64,000 bases of DNA, taken from positions 243,501-307,500 of the forward strand of contig OZ026562.1 in NCBI GenBank assembly GCA_964020155.1, read 5' to 3'. The DNA comes from Chondrilla cf. caribensis. Lineage: Eukaryota; Porifera; Demospongiae; Chondrillida; Chondrillidae. The notes below the pieces were generated by a model. It worked only from the letters and a program-made list of their open reading frames with translations. It was not told the DNA's origin and made no database searches. Position 1 is the stretch's first letter. Each line of letters starts with the position of its first letter. A program made the position numbers and the translations under genes. Below are positions 1 through 16,907 of this stretch, piece by piece.

Positions 1-1226
1 ACAGACAACAATGGACAAATGTCAAATGAACAGGTGATATCTCAGGTCAGAGTCACTCATCACTCACCACTTCTTCCATTTTCCTGTGTAGCTCATGGAG
101 TTTGACTGTGTCCACTCGAGCAGAACTCACGAGGTGCTGGTCTGTACTGGGAGGGCCTACCCCAGTTGGCACCGACCATCCCTGAATGGCAGTACAACAC
201 ACAAACAACAGTAGAACCTTGGTGAACCAGCACCCCTACGTCAGCCAGGTTACCAACCAGGCTACCAACAATCTCACAATTGAACACAGTTGTGCAACAT
301 ACCCCGCTGTGGGTCCTACGGCGGGTTGCAGAGAGCAGGCGTTGTCGTGTGAGGGATTTTTGCTTTTGTTTGTGCACATGTCGCTTGATGCTCCTAACAC
401 CAGAGGATGGAGGACACAGATGTGTGTGCAGAGAGACAGAGGATGAGGCATTGAGAGAGAATAACAAGGAATAAACATCAACACACAGTACATACAGTAC
501 ACACAATACACATGGTACACACAGTATGCACAGTACATACAGTTTAATAGATAGTACTGTACATATCCATATTATACATACCACATGTACTACGTATGTA
601 CATACGTACGTACTTAGTAAATACAGCATTGGTACAGATAACATTGTATTATACGCACTTCAAGTTGATCAGTTTGAGTGCATCCAATATCACACCAGTT
701 TTGACATCCAAATCTAACTGGGAATCAGTGTTGAAGCTTGGAGAGCGATTCACCTACAGCAGCAACACTGCCACTCACAACACAACAACGATGATGACAA
801 AAGTATAGGATACACATACGTACATGAGTGAGTGCATGTACAATCAACATACGTACATAGCTAGGAGTACGTAGGCACACTGCACTAGACATAAATGCCT
901 CAAACATACTCTAACATATTTACATATGTACACGTGTACAGTAACATATGTCGTGAAGTACGTACATACCTCTAAGAGCCAAGGTTTGAGAGTGTGGTCC
1001 AAAATGATGTCAAATCCTAATATCTCAAAGAAGCTGTGTGTGTCCTCTCCAGCAGTCAGCCCGGGGCGACAAGTCTGGTAGGAGTGGACCACATGTGGTT
1101 GGATTGAGATTATGGTCTTTGTGATGAGATCCTGTATGGAGAGATGGTGGATGGGCGTGGCTAATGCTACTGACGTACACATATTGCACACAGTGGTGCA
1201 ATGATCCCATGATACGTACATAATGG

Positions 1227-1272
<46 letters not shown>

Positions 1273-1305
1273 GTGTGTGTGTGTGTGTGTGTGCGTGTGT
1301 GTGTG

Positions 1306-1338
<33 letters not shown>

Positions 1339-1797
1339 GTGTGTGTGTGCACATGTTTGCTCACACATCTGCTGGGGTACTGCACAACACCTCACACTCA
1401 CAGCAATCCTTTCACGTAGCTCAATTTGATTGTAGCCATGTTCTGTCAGCCAGTGAACGAACCATTTGAATGTTCTGTAAAGAGAGGAAACTTCAACATG
1501 AGCACAGGCATTTGCTCAAATCTGAATATAAACTGTACATACGTATGTTCCTTTGCACATACATACAATGCCCTAGGCATACACACCTCTTACTGCCTTT
1601 GTCAATGTCATCTTCTTTTGTGAATGTGTCACTGAATTTGTTGATGGAATAATTGGTGAGGTGCATGTAGGACAGATGTAGGTTGTCACCAGATGGAGGA
1701 CGGTACGGCTTGGTTGAAAGACGGACCTGATGAATGGAATGAGCTCCAGTGTACTCTTATAGAACAGTAGTAATCTTCTTGGAAGACTATCACTTTA

Positions 1798-1884
<87 letters not shown>

Positions 1885-1888
1885 TGTG

Positions 1889-1943
<55 letters not shown>

Positions 1944-1971
1944 GTGTTTGTGTGTGTGTGTGCGCGCGCGC

Positions 1972-2015
<44 letters not shown>

Positions 2016-3763
2016 GTACCAGTCCATCCCGGTATAGAAACACCTTCAGAGGGTCACAGGATGTCACCAGAACATACAGTCTCAGATCAAACTTGTACCC
2101 GTCAATAAGTAGAGGCTGCAAGGGGTGACAAGAGGAGGGCAAGTACTGGAATGCAGATACTCGGCAAAACAACAGCACAACCAACCCGTCCAATGTACTC
2201 CTGCACAACAGCAGGCACTCCTCTTGGAACACTGTCAACACTCTGTAGGAGGTAAATCCTATACAAGAGACAGCAGACACAGTAGAAGAGTGAGTATGGG
2301 AGAAGCTCACAGATCAACTCATATGAGAAGATACACATCCTCCCTCCATGTATCACACATGCACACAATGGTAGGTCCACTTCTCTACAGAGATCTACTT
2401 ACCCTTGTCCTTGTGAACTGTTGGGCGGTTTGACAATGTATGTCTTTTTCTTCTTCTTCTGATGGTTGCTGAGGATGGTGCTCTTCAGTGAGGAATATCC
2501 AGCAGGGAGAATCCAGGAATAAGGAAGAAAGTCGTAGTCTTCAGGGTAGTACTTCCTCATCCTGCATGGATATATGCATACACATAGACACGTTTATTAC
2601 AATGTGGTATACTGTGGAGGGTGTGGATTGGCTAACTTTTGAATGTTGCGGGCCAGGGAGTCTTTGCGAGAAATTTCACCCATCCCAGGAAAGTGATTGA
2701 TTCTCTACACAGACGGAGAAAATCAAACACACATTATATCCATTTTCAGTAATCACTGCATATGGGATAGCCCATAATAGTACGTAGCTCACACATGCAT
2801 TGTATGTATGAATGTACATACACCCACACACCCATCCACACCCACACACACACCCACACACACACACCACAAACACATGTACATACACACCTGATATGGT
2901 TTGAGTTCTATAAACTTTTCCATCATGCCCGGGGAATCAGTCCACACAATGTCACTGCATACACACAATACACACCATATCACACACAAAATGTGTGCAA
3001 TGCATTAGATCACATACAGCATAATGCCAGCCATGCAAGTACACATATGTACATATGTACACTCCATTACAGAGCACACGATATAGAGTAACACAGGGTA
3101 ATTTGGGATGTCAGGTGATGAGTGACTGCCACCTTTAAACACTGGTCAATGCCCTGTGTTTGGAGATACAGTGGAACCTCACAAAAAAGACCACCTCTCA
3201 GTTCACCTTAAATGGTCTCATTTGTGAGGTGGTCTTAATTTTGAGAGTTGTAGTAACACCCCTCTTTAGTGTTGACTAGAATTTGAATCAACAGCTGATA
3301 TTAAGGTGATTGAAAATTAGGTGTCTCATATCGCCCCAGTGTCCCAAACACACAACTGTGATCAGAACCACAGAGGGGAGTTGACAGCAACTCACAATTC
3401 ACTGGAGCTTTCGTCTCTCACAATTTCCATGTCCAAAGACTTTGCAACGGACTCCACTGTAGAATGGAGGTGGGTGTGTCAGTGACTCACTATATTCCCA
3501 CCCACCATGTACATACTGCACACCCCTATATCCCCACCCACCATGTACATACTGCACACCCCTATATCCCCACCCACCATGTACATACTGCACACCCCTA
3601 TACGGTACACTTCCTCACCAATTTCGTATTTCGTACCGGAGACCTTGATGGCTGGCATCCCATGGAGACCCTTGCAGGTTTCTGCAGGTTTCGTGTCGCT
3701 GTCTCCATAACTAGTGTCCGCGCCCTCACATTCGACACGAGAACCCAAAAGACTGCCGCTCAT
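1..3763 (-). CDS. Tubulin polyglutamylase, TTLL family (5' part, 13 exons, runs off left edge)
   Basis: Adds glutamate chains to tubulin C-terminal tails in cilia and other microtubules (family knowledge). Exons, in transcription order: 3619-3763, 3396-3456, 2891-2954, 2637-2704, 2403-2561, 2186-2258, 2020-2115, 1587-1726, 1402-1474, 970-1131, 659-753, 303-393, 68-181. All have GT/AG borders and phases join without a break for 447 residues. Visible TTL-domain blocks, in order: WTD then [32 protein letters not shown] (ATP-binding lysine region); [20 protein letters not shown] followed by [32 protein letters not shown] and KPWLLEVNRSPSF. A lysine/arginine-rich stretch follows (exon 12), as in the microtubule-binding extension of TTLL4/6/7/13-type enzymes. 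The start is the ATG at 3763 after an in-frame N-terminus lacking other domains. Introns hold (TG/CA)n tracts and a 33-bp minisatellite. The exact TTLL paralogue is not decided. Confidence 0.93.
1229..1349. repeat. (TG)n microsatellite in TTLL intron 9
   Basis: Interrupted TG dinucleotide run. On the sense strand of the TTLL gene it reads (CA)n, unlike the intronic tracts of most other genes here, which are TG in the sense direction. Confidence 0.95.
1801..2013. repeat. (TG)n microsatellite in TTLL intron 7
   Basis: About 210 bp of TG with TTTG and a short CG-alternating interruption near 1964. It fills most of a 293-bp intron. Confidence 0.95.
3169..3250. mobile_element. One-ended fragment of a pogo-like MITE
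   Basis: Begins after a TA with CAGTGGAACCTCAC, the same kind of terminus as the complete element at 61259-61435. Inside it GACCACCTC and GAGGTGGTC are inverted. No matching right terminus is visible, so it is degenerate or truncated. It lies in a TTLL intron. Confidence 0.5.
3492..3602. repeat. 33-bp tandem repeat, 3 copies
   Basis: Three consecutive copies of a unit containing CACCATGTACATACTGCACA, in TTLL intron 1 next to the donor of exon 1. Confidence 0.9.
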
Positions 3764-4229
3764 GACTGCTACACGGAGCAGTGGACGGGCGTTCCGGGTG
3801 GCCTTTCCGATCCGGGGCTACTCGAGCTAAATGCAATGCGGAATCACTGGAGGTGCTCTGGTCTGGATCGGTCTAGCTACTAAAATGCGGCTACGTAGTT
3901 GACAGACGATTGAAGTCCCCCTTCACACACCTCCACTTGTTTCTTGTACGGATTCTTATTGACTTTCGAATTCAACACTATTGTTTTCGTCGAAGATTTG
4001 GTTGTTATAGCAGCAATATTGTTACTTATTTAACAACTCAGGTGTATATTATCAATAAAAATTACTATACAGATAAACACTTTATACTATTAACATAGTA
4101 ATAAATATCAACATAATAGTTTACAATAACTCCCTCACTACCGGGTTGATTAGGTCGGCCCATAGTCCACTCGTGCAACCATAGGTTTGTATTATCTATG
4201 GTGCAACGCGCCCCTTTTGTGAGTGAAAT
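3764..4229. promoter_or_regulatory. Divergent spacer between TTLL and caspase genes
   Basis: The two start codons face away from each other 466 bp apart, so both promoters must lie here or overlap the first exons. I see no convincing TATA box or named operator. The part near 4000-4100 is AT-rich. Confidence 0.55.
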
Positions 4230-5549
4230 ATGTCTGGGGAACATCGCGAACCTGGCCCAGGTAGGTCTGAGTCCGTGTCAGCTTCGAACCGTACTCAATC
4301 GCACGCGCTACCTCAGATAAGCGAAGTTTGGAAATCGAAATTGCCTGAAATCAATTCGTGAAGTTCCTCTGCTGAGCTAGGATAATCTCACTTAGTACTG
4401 TGAATATCAATATTGTTTGTGCACACATACGTGACGGTGAAACCAAGAGTTATAGGTAGAACGCTTTCTTTAATTATCACAGGGGAAGAGGAAACTTCCG
4501 ACGTCCCTTCTTCTAAAAAGGGAAAGCTGGACAGTTCACCACAAGAAGAAGGTTTGTGCCTCGCGTTGGGCCGCGACCATGGATTCATTAATTTAGAGTT
4601 TTCTTTCTATGGACCTACAGATCATGTTGAGAAGCCTCTGCCGGCGATAGTGGAGAAGTTGCTGGACAAGGACATACTCGATAAGTTGTATCCTTTGGAT
4701 GAGTCCTCGAATGAAAAAGAAGCCACAGGGAACGAGGATAAGACCAAGGAAGGAGTGGAAGATACTGATTTCAGTGTCTACCCCATGTGCGCTTGGCCCA
4801 GAGGACCTGCTATCATCATTAACAACGAGCACTTCGAGAAAATGCCCTCCAGACCAGGTACAGAGAGGGACGGGAAAGCTCTCCTACACTTGTTCACTAG
4901 TTTCGGTTTTGCCACTTCAACATTCGAAGACCTCACTGCTGAAGAGATGAAGACAACACTCTCCTCATTTGCCAAGAGGAATCACAGTTGCACTGAATGT
5001 CTCGTTGTGGCTATACTGTCACATGGAGAAGAAGGCGGATTGCTGCATGGAACAGACGATGTTCTGATCAGCATCAATGAATTAGCCGACATATTCTCGG
5101 GTCACCGCTGCCCTTCACTTGTTGGCAAGCCAAAGTTGTTCTTCGTGCAAGCCTGCAGGGGGAAGATGTTTGACACGCCATCTACTGGGTTTGAGGAAAT
5201 TGATGGCTACAAACCGATGATAGTCACGGAAGACAACATCGATGGCTTGAAGAAAATCCTCCTTCCTGAACAGTCAGATTTTCTCCTATCGTTTTCTACA
5301 GTAGAAGGTTATGTTTCTTGGAGAAACTCGGTATACGGGTCTTGGTATGTTAAAGCACTGGTGGAAGTGTTCACTGAATTCTCAGCTAGAGAGCACCTTT
5401 TGGATATGCTGACAGAGGTCAACCTGAGGGTGGCAGAAAACCAGTCCCAGTCGGGATTCAGGCAGATTCCAGCTGTTGTGAACCAGCTCAGGAAACAGCT
5501 CTTCTTCAACCCGGGGCAATACTCCAAAACTTTGATAGGAACATTCTAG
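4230..5549 (+). CDS. Caspase, short-prodomain (executioner-like)
   Basis: Cysteine protease cleaving after aspartate in apoptosis. Exon 1 is 4230-4260 and exon 2 is 4483-5549 (365 residues). The 31-nt first exon ends at a good donor (GTAGGT), and the second starts after TTATCACAG in matching phase; the frame upstream of 4483 has no ATG, so the two-exon start is preferred. The catalytic histidine lies in SHGEEGG (His191) and the cysteine in QACRG (Cys235). The large subunit opens with YPMCAWPRGPAIIINNEHF, and the small subunit has GYVSWRNSVYGSWYV, the substrate-binding segment. About 120 residues precede the protease domain; I recognise no CARD or DED there, which argues for an effector type. 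Aspartates in the linker near TFEDL and TEDNIDG are possible processing sites. A polyadenylation hexamer AATAAA lies at 5654-5659. Confidence 0.93.
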
Positions 5550-5995
5550 TGTCGTGTTGAGGGATAGTGTGACACTGTATAGATAGCAGAACCATGTGTT
5601 TTGTAAATTAATGTTTGTATATCAAATTCTAAATTTGAAGTTTGATGTTGTATAATAAAGTGTTACATACCTAGCTAAGATAGCCGTTGCATACTGCTAG
5701 TTCCGTTCCCAATTGGACTGGGACTATTGCTAGTTCCATTCCCAATTGGACTGGGAATATTGTCCACAATATTGCTTTTACTTCTTAACATGACCTCATA
5801 TAAATCTTTATTTTTATACATCATTTACATCTATCATATTAGTGTGTATTTCTGTGGTATTGTATTTCGAAATATTTTAGTACATGTACAATGGTGGAAC
5901 ATTATACAGATCAGAAGCGGAACTACAACGCAAAAGAAGTTGCGCAATAATAAAATGGCGGAATAACGGTACAGTATATTCAATGTGCTACTGAA
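5550..5995. other. Caspase 3' flank and MED8 upstream region
   Basis: Holds the caspase poly(A) signal (5654-5659) and a direct duplication of about 35 bp (around 5693-5762, with TTCCCAATTGGACTGGGA in both copies). The MED8 promoter must lie in its right part. No gene seen. Confidence 0.6.
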
Positions 5996-6352
5996 ATGCA
6001 GGTGTGTGGTGATGTCGAATGTTTATTTTATGTGATATAAGTAACGTGTCCTGTGTCGGAATGTATGGTTCGAATCCTCCATAGGACGTTTTTTTTTCTC
6101 TGAAAGAGCTCACTTCCTGGTGGTCAGTCGCAATACTCTCTACAAAGAACCGTAGGGGGGAGCTTTGGGACTCGCGACTGACCTCCCAGCTAGAATAGTG
6201 TCTTTTGCATTCACAGAATGACCGAGTACACAGTTTCTGTGAAAATTGCCTGTAACCTATATTCAACCCCAACTGGGTGACCTCTTTCTTCCCTTCAAGT
6301 TCTAAGGGGATGCAGTTTATATTATTTTTCAGACATTCAACGTCTAAAATGC

Positions 6353-6402
<50 letters not shown>

Positions 6403-7156
6403 GTATATATATATGCTAGAATATATAATATAAAACATTCTAATACTACATGTATATACAGTTGAACACTCATATAACAAACCAGAAATTCCAAGGCAAT
6501 CTGTTTGTTATTAGCAAAAGTTTGTTATATCAGGACAATTTCCTATGAGATACTGTAGCACATGGTTGAGATCATTGCTTTGTTATATCAAGAACTTTGA
6601 GATAGAGGAGTTTGTTATAAGAGTGCTCCACTGTAGATATATTGGTAACACTCCTGTACCAGTAAGTGCACAGTACAGCGGGTTGGAAGACCTGGAGGTG
6701 ACAGTCTCATGAGTTTTTAACTCGAATTGCTTGTTTAATTATTCATTTATTGTCATTTCCCATTATTTTTATTAATCCGTGCTGTATATTCCATTCACTT
6801 CTACCAGCAAGATACCCCAACCCCTGTGGATGCCACTGTGACCAGCTTGAATAGTAAAGTACAGGAAGTTAAGACATCTTTATCTCTGTTTGTGAATAAA
6901 CTAGAGAAAGAGCCGTTGTCATGGTGAGCACCCAAACCACTCATTAGGGATTCTTCTGTTCACTGGTGTCCCAGTTGGCATTGTGATTCAACGTTTTGTT
7001 TTACTTTTTTTAGGCCAAGTGCTCTAGACAGCTATTCAGCACTCTCTGGACAAATTAGTACTTTAACAAAACAACTTAAATTTGACAGAAGCTCTTCGAT
7101 GCAAAACTATGTGTTTTTGCCCTTACATTTCAGTAATGATCACAGTCCTGAGCTAG

Positions 7157-7205
<49 letters not shown>

Positions 7206-7224
7206 CATGCGTGTGCGTGCTTGC

Positions 7225-7286
<62 letters not shown>

Positions 7287-7898
7287 ATACATGTATAATA
7301 GCCAATATATACACCAAAAAGTGTTCTCTGCAACTTTTTGTCAATGCATTCCCACAGAAAGTCACAGATGGTCGATTGTCATTCATGCATCATGAGATTG
7401 GTAAGCCCTGGCCAACAGTGTGCATTTGGTTGGAAACAACTTAGGTTCTCTTCACCTATGTAGTTCCTGATTATCTGAGAACAAAGTTGGACCTTGAATT
7501 GGAGGAGGCCCAGCAGTTGAGAGAAGAGGAGGCCAACAAATTGAAACCAGAGGATGTTAATGTGAGTTGTGTGGTAAGTGTGTGTGTGATGGTGTGTGTG
7601 GGGGGTGGAGCATGGGGAAGTGTAAACTATTGTAAGTACCTTTACAATAATAAACTTGTGGTCATGTTTACTGTGCTTATTTTCTGTGTACAACTGTAGA
7701 GGGTGGTGTCCCAACACTCTGGGCTTGTCACTGATATCTTACAGATGGTCAAATCTACACGGGATGTCATTGATGACCAGATTTCTCGCTATGGTGTGTT
7801 TTACCGTGCACACAGGCATGTCTGTGCATTCAGAAACCACTGTGTCATGTTCGTATGCATACTTGTGCTCACAGTAATGTGTGTTACATGCTATGTTT

Positions 7899-7981
<83 letters not shown>

Positions 7982-8503
7982 ATGTAAGCTCTTCAGTAGA
8001 CCTTATCTCCAACTAGACACCCATGACACGCTGCCTGTTGCTGAGACAAAGAAATTACTCCGCATCTACCTCTATGGGGAAGGTACGCATCCACCAAGTG
8101 TGTCCACTGTAGTCTACACAGACACTGGACTAGTCCACTGTAGTCTACACAGACACTAGACTAGTCCACTGTAGTCTACACAGACACTAGACTAGTCCAC
8201 TGTAGTCTACACAGACATTAGACTAGTCCACTGTAGTCTACACAGACACTGGACTAGTCCACTGTAGTCCGCACAGACACTGGACTAGTCCACTGTAGTC
8301 CGCACAGACACTAGACTAGTCCACTGTAGTCTAGGCACTGGGCTATTCAATGCTCAACCTTCGACTCTTATGTATTTTGACTAGGTTTGAAGACAATATC
8401 TCCTCAAAGAAGGTCCCAGTTCCTTTCAAAAAGAGGTGGAGTCAAGTTTGGAACGTCACCAAGTTCTCATCCTTACCTCCCCAAGCCTGGAGGTAACAAT
8501 TGA
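5996..8503 (+). CDS. MED8: Mediator complex subunit 8
   Basis: Head-module subunit of Mediator, which links transcription factors to RNA polymerase II in the nucleus. Exons: 5996-6001, 6808-6923, 7014-7158, 7358-7400, 7464-7561, 7700-7793 or 7797, 7997-8082, 8385-8503; about 236 residues. Family blocks: a coiled-coil N-terminus ([20 protein letters not shown]), [31 protein letters not shown], and a C-terminus ending [13 protein letters not shown] like the vertebrate SxHPYQR end. The first exon carries only Met-Gln before a donor; this reproduces the usual MQ start but is the weakest part. The exon 6 donor is ambiguous: only the third of three overlapping GTs (exon end 7797) keeps exon 7 in the frame that reads [15 protein letters not shown]. 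Intron 1 holds a MITE and (AT)n; intron 3 is a (TG)n tract starting at the donor. AATAAA follows at 8583-8588. Confidence 0.88.
6459..6633. mobile_element. pogo/Tigger-like MITE, 175 bp
   Basis: Termini are CAGTTGAACACTCATATAAC at the left and, on the other strand, CAGTGGAGCACTCTTATAAC at the right, giving 23-bp imperfect inverted repeats. TA dinucleotides flank both sides. No coding capacity. Located in MED8 intron 1. Confidence 0.82.
7159..7289. repeat. (TG)n tract starting at the MED8 exon 3 donor
   Basis: The GT of the 5' splice site is the first TG-register dinucleotide of the tract, which fills most of intron 3. Confidence 0.95.
7903..7979. repeat. (TG)n tract in MED8 intron 6
   Basis: TG run with one GTGAGTGT interruption, close upstream of the exon 7 acceptor. 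Confidence 0.93.
8100..8337. repeat. 31-bp minisatellite, about 7 copies
   Basis: Unit contains AGTCCACTGTAGTCTACACA followed by GACACTAGACT. It fills most of MED8 intron 7. Confidence 0.92.
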
Positions 8504-8765
8504 CATGTCAAATCACATGACTTTCTCATGACTGTCATATGACAGTGCTATTTATCTTTCTCACATACATATTATTGTTTGCTAATAAAAATGAAGTTTG
8601 TGAATTTCCTTTTGTTTCCGATAAAGTAAAAATGAAACTGTTTGTTGTGAAAACTAGTACACTAAATTATTGAATACTTTCAAAGGGTTCCACTCATAAC
8701 ATGGCACACGAACATATCAAGGACTCGTACATGATTTACAGGTATGTCATATTGCTGTGTTTCAT

Positions 8766-9986
8766 TCAAGAAAAGTGAGATTCTGGAACTGCAGTGCCTG
8801 TAGTGTCCAGTGTCTTCAGTGACTGTATCAGGTCAGAATACTCTGTCAAATCCGGAGCAGTCTTGTCAACACCAAGAGCTTTGTCAATTTCTGATTCGAG
8901 GTCTTGAATGCAATCTAGAATGTCCAAATCTTTGAGGAAGTCCAAGTTTACTTCATTCGGTGTTTCTTGGTCATCCACAGAACTAGTACATGTGTCCACA
9001 GGGTTTTTAGCATGATTTGGAAATCCATGGGCTGGTTTGATCACTTGCTGTGATACTACATGGCCCAAGGATACTTCCTGCTGTGTTTCTGGCTGTGGGG
9101 ATACTTCCTGCTGTGTTTCTGGCTGTGGGGATACTTCCTGCTGTGTTTCTGGCTGTGGGGATGCTTCCTGCCATGTTTTTGGTTGTGGGGACACTTCCTG
9201 CTGTGCTCCGGGTTGTGGAACACTCACTGACATTTCTAGTTCTTCTGCATCTTTCTGGCTTTGCGTACTGGTGTCTTCTGTCACAGCATTCTCTGGTGGG
9301 GTCTCAACCTGGCTGCCACTCGCTCCTTGCATGTTGACATTCTTCTGTACTGAAATGACATTTGCAGTGTGGCCCCGTGGTGAGGGGATTGGTGGTTTCC
9401 TGGTCCTCGGCCTTGTCTTTGGAGGTGGAGGTTTGCTTATTTGAGGTGCGGCAGTGACCACCGAGGGTTCATCCACCGGGGGAGTTGGTTCTGAGTGCTC
9501 CTCTACTGGTTTGGCCGTCTCAGAGAACCTTTCTATTGGCTTTTGTGAATTGGCTGCAACTTTTGACTTTGGTTTAACTGGAGGTGCCTTGTTCAGCTCC
9601 TCCGACTTAGTTTGTGGTGCTGGAGGCTGTACTAGCTTCCTCTTCGCAACTGGTGGTGGTAACTTGTGACTACTTGGAGACCTCTCCTGCCTCTGTTCAC
9701 TTGGCACTGGTGTAGAATGACAAGTATTGTCTTCAACTGTGGTCTTCACCAAGTTTGGTTTTCTAGCCGTTAAAGGTGGCTTACTGTTGGCAAGTTTCCC
9801 TCTTTCCGATGTTGAAGGTCTCGGTTTCACAGGAGGTGGTGGTACCGGCTTCTTCCTGGTCTTATTCAACTTCAGTTGCCCATTTGCGCCATTCACCTCC
9901 TTTCCTCCCCACCCTGTGTCCTGGCATCTCTCTTGGACTGTATCTTCTACTTGAACACCATCACCAGGTACTCCTTCAGATAACAT
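8766..9986 (-). CDS. Proline-rich protein with SH3-ligand motifs, family not recognised
   Basis: A 406-residue open frame from an ATG; an in-frame stop lies a few codons upstream, preceded by a possible acceptor, so an upstream exon cannot be excluded. Residues 45-75 and 190-215 hold class I/II SH3-ligand sequences (KKPVPPPPVKPRP, KPPPPKTRPRTRKPPIPSPR). Around residues 255-310 a 10-residue unit (SPQPETQQEV) repeats about five times, matched by 30-bp DNA repeats. The C-terminus changes to acidic, leucine-rich sequence (NLDFLKDLDILDCIQDLE, EYSDLIQSLKTLD) that should form short amphipathic helices resembling LD motifs. No enzymatic or folded domain is visible. The low complexity and basic/proline composition suggest a cytoskeletal or endocytic scaffold; this is inference. 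It converges on MED8. Confidence 0.62.
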   Translation of the reverse strand: MLSEGVPGDGVQVEDTVQERCQDTGWGGKEVNGANGQLKLNKTRKKPVPPPPVKPRPSTSERGKLANSKPPLTARKPNLVKTTVEDNTCHSTPVPSEQRQERSPSSHKLPPPVAKRKLVQPPAPQTKSEELNKAPPVKPKSKVAANSQKPIERFSETAKPVEEHSEPTPPVDEPSVVTAAPQISKPPPPKTRPRTRKPPIPSPRGHTANVISVQKNVNMQGASGSQVETPPENAVTEDTSTQSQKDAEELEMSVSVPQPGAQQEVSPQPKTWQEASPQPETQQEVSPQPETQQEVSPQPETQQEVSLGHVVSQQVIKPAHGFPNHAKNPVDTCTSSVDDQETPNEVNLDFLKDLDILDCIQDLESEIDKALGVDKTAPDLTEYSDLIQSLKTLDTTGTAVPESHFS

Positions 9987-11056
9987 TTCTTTTAGTTCTC
10001 CACTTTGAGGGCACTAACTTGTCAAAATCCGTACAAACTAGTCCCTGAGCTTGTTGTTGACTAACACTGCAGTGCTTTCCTTGTAGAGTCACTTCCTTAA
10101 ATGGAATACAATACAGACAAAGGTTTCTATATGTAATACAATATAGTTGCTATTCATACGAAGACACTATAAACACACTGTTTTTATATGTAAATGCACA
10201 CATAGTATCCTTTATTAATTGCTGCATGAGCGTGTATAGTAAGTTAGTATGTTGTTTGTGCCCAGTTGGTCATGAAAAGCATGTGTGCATATATGTCTTC
10301 CAGTTGCAGGTTATCGTATTTGCTAATCAACTTTGTGTAGAAAATAGTTGTTTTGAGTGCTTTGTGATAACCTACGAAACAGGGTTGAATACTATATGGC
10401 TTCCCCATACAAAGGGAACCTGGGTCATTACAGAATCACCAGTAAATGGCTATTGAGGGGCTAGCTTTGATGTTGTGTGTGTCACAGATCATGCTTATTC
10501 AATTATTGCACAAGCAAGCCTCTTTTATCCATGTATTGATTCCAAGTGATTAAAAGAACAGATGTCAATGTGTTTCACATGATGAAGATGTTTTGGGTGA
10601 ATTTCTTCCTGCGCTTCAAGTGCTAGCTGTCATATCTTGAGAATATCTCTGACCGCAGGGGAAACTGTACGTTAAGATCACCCAGGGGAACAAGAAAATG
10701 TGGTCTCTACATATATACATATATACAGCTGCAGGTTGTCTTTTTAAAGAGGTGTATCAGTGTAGTTGAGATAATGTATTGGATGTAGTTCCAGAGTGGT
10801 CGCTTAGCTCAGGTAGTCTTTGAGTAGAGGTGGTCTTCAGTAGTGTGCACATCATTTGTATGTGCATAGCACTATGGTCGTGTCTTTTAAACTCAGAATA
10901 AATGTTGCTCACTATAGTTATCTTGAGATGTTTGATAATTAAGAAAGCAATTTAAATTCCATGAACGTCACATGGCAAAGGAAATATGTACATGTATATA
11001 GTTAATTTAAAAAATTATATATAGTTGAAAATGACCTGTGAGATTGTGACGGTCAT
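9987..11056. other. Spacer without recognised gene
   Basis: About 1.07 kb between the proline-rich gene and the NADK2 stop. On the minus strand 10016-10090 has a short open stretch (KEVTLQGKHCSVSQQQAQ) that could be an upstream exon of the proline-rich gene but is out of frame with it. Around 10790-10840 a degenerate piece of the GTGGTC/GACCAC MITE type may be present. Nothing else seen. Confidence 0.5.
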
Positions 11057-13521
<2,465 letters not shown>

Positions 13522-14294
13522 TTTGTTTCGACCACGATGGACCGCATGTGGCAATAACCCTTTGTTCTTTTGCCATTAGTGGCGGCGTTCGGCTCAATCA
13601 CAGGTGAAAAACGACTTTTCTCTATCGGACAGGAATTATACAAGTGTTGTGAAGTTTCTGGATCTGTTTCATTATAGGTAGATTATGATCGTGGTTAAAG
13701 ATTACTTCCTTTACATGTATTGTATGTAAATCACTAACCTGTTGCGTCCACCATAGGCACTCCAAAACCATAGACCCTCTAAACTACGTAACCTTTGGTC
13801 CCACTGTGTGTCGTGGTAACTCCATTTTCTAGTACCTGCGATGAGATCCTGTAGAAGCACATCTTCTATTTTATGTTAACCGTCAGTCCTACCATCATGC
13901 TGCACCAGTACCAGGTACTGTCATCCTCACACTGTTCACAGTATCATCCTCCAACTGTTCACAGTATCACCCTCACACTGTTCACAGTATCATCCTCACA
14001 CTGTTCACCGATATCCTCACACTGTTCACAGTATCATCCTCACACTGTTCACCGATATCCTCACACTGTTCACTGTATCATCCTCACACTGTTCACTGTA
14101 TCATCCTCACACTGTTCACTGTATCATCCTCACACTGTTCACCGATATCCTCACACTGTTCACCATATCCTCTTCACTCCTATGGTGTCCATTACTTCAG
14201 GGTTCCTTCCCTAACCTGTGCTCTCCTCCATTCATCTCATTCTCTCTCCAGTGTAGTAGACCTGCTAGGGGACGTAGTGCCTGGAAGCCCCACC
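13522..14294. promoter_or_regulatory. Divergent spacer NADK2/SLC30A7
   Basis: Separates two start codons on opposite strands by 773 bp. The left 400 bp is the likely shared promoter zone; no named element recognised. The right part holds the minisatellite at 13915-14172 and probable 5' UTR of SLC30A7. Confidence 0.5.
13915..14172. repeat. 21-23-bp minisatellite
   Basis: Units alternate between TCATCCTCACACTGTTCACA plus GTA and a shorter form with CCGATATCC. About 11 copies upstream of SLC30A7. Confidence 0.92.

Positions 14295-16907
<2,613 letters not shown>

Noticed and set aside
2403..2561. Apparent frameshift in TTLL exon 5
   Set aside because: On careful reading of the reverse complement (GACTTTCTTCCTTATTCC) the frame continues through the conserved block; my first reading dropped a base.
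13522..13554. Upstream start for NADK2 giving 11 more residues
   Set aside because: The codon there is TTG, not ATG; the first ATG is at 13521. Likewise the caspase frame upstream of 4483 begins at TTG.
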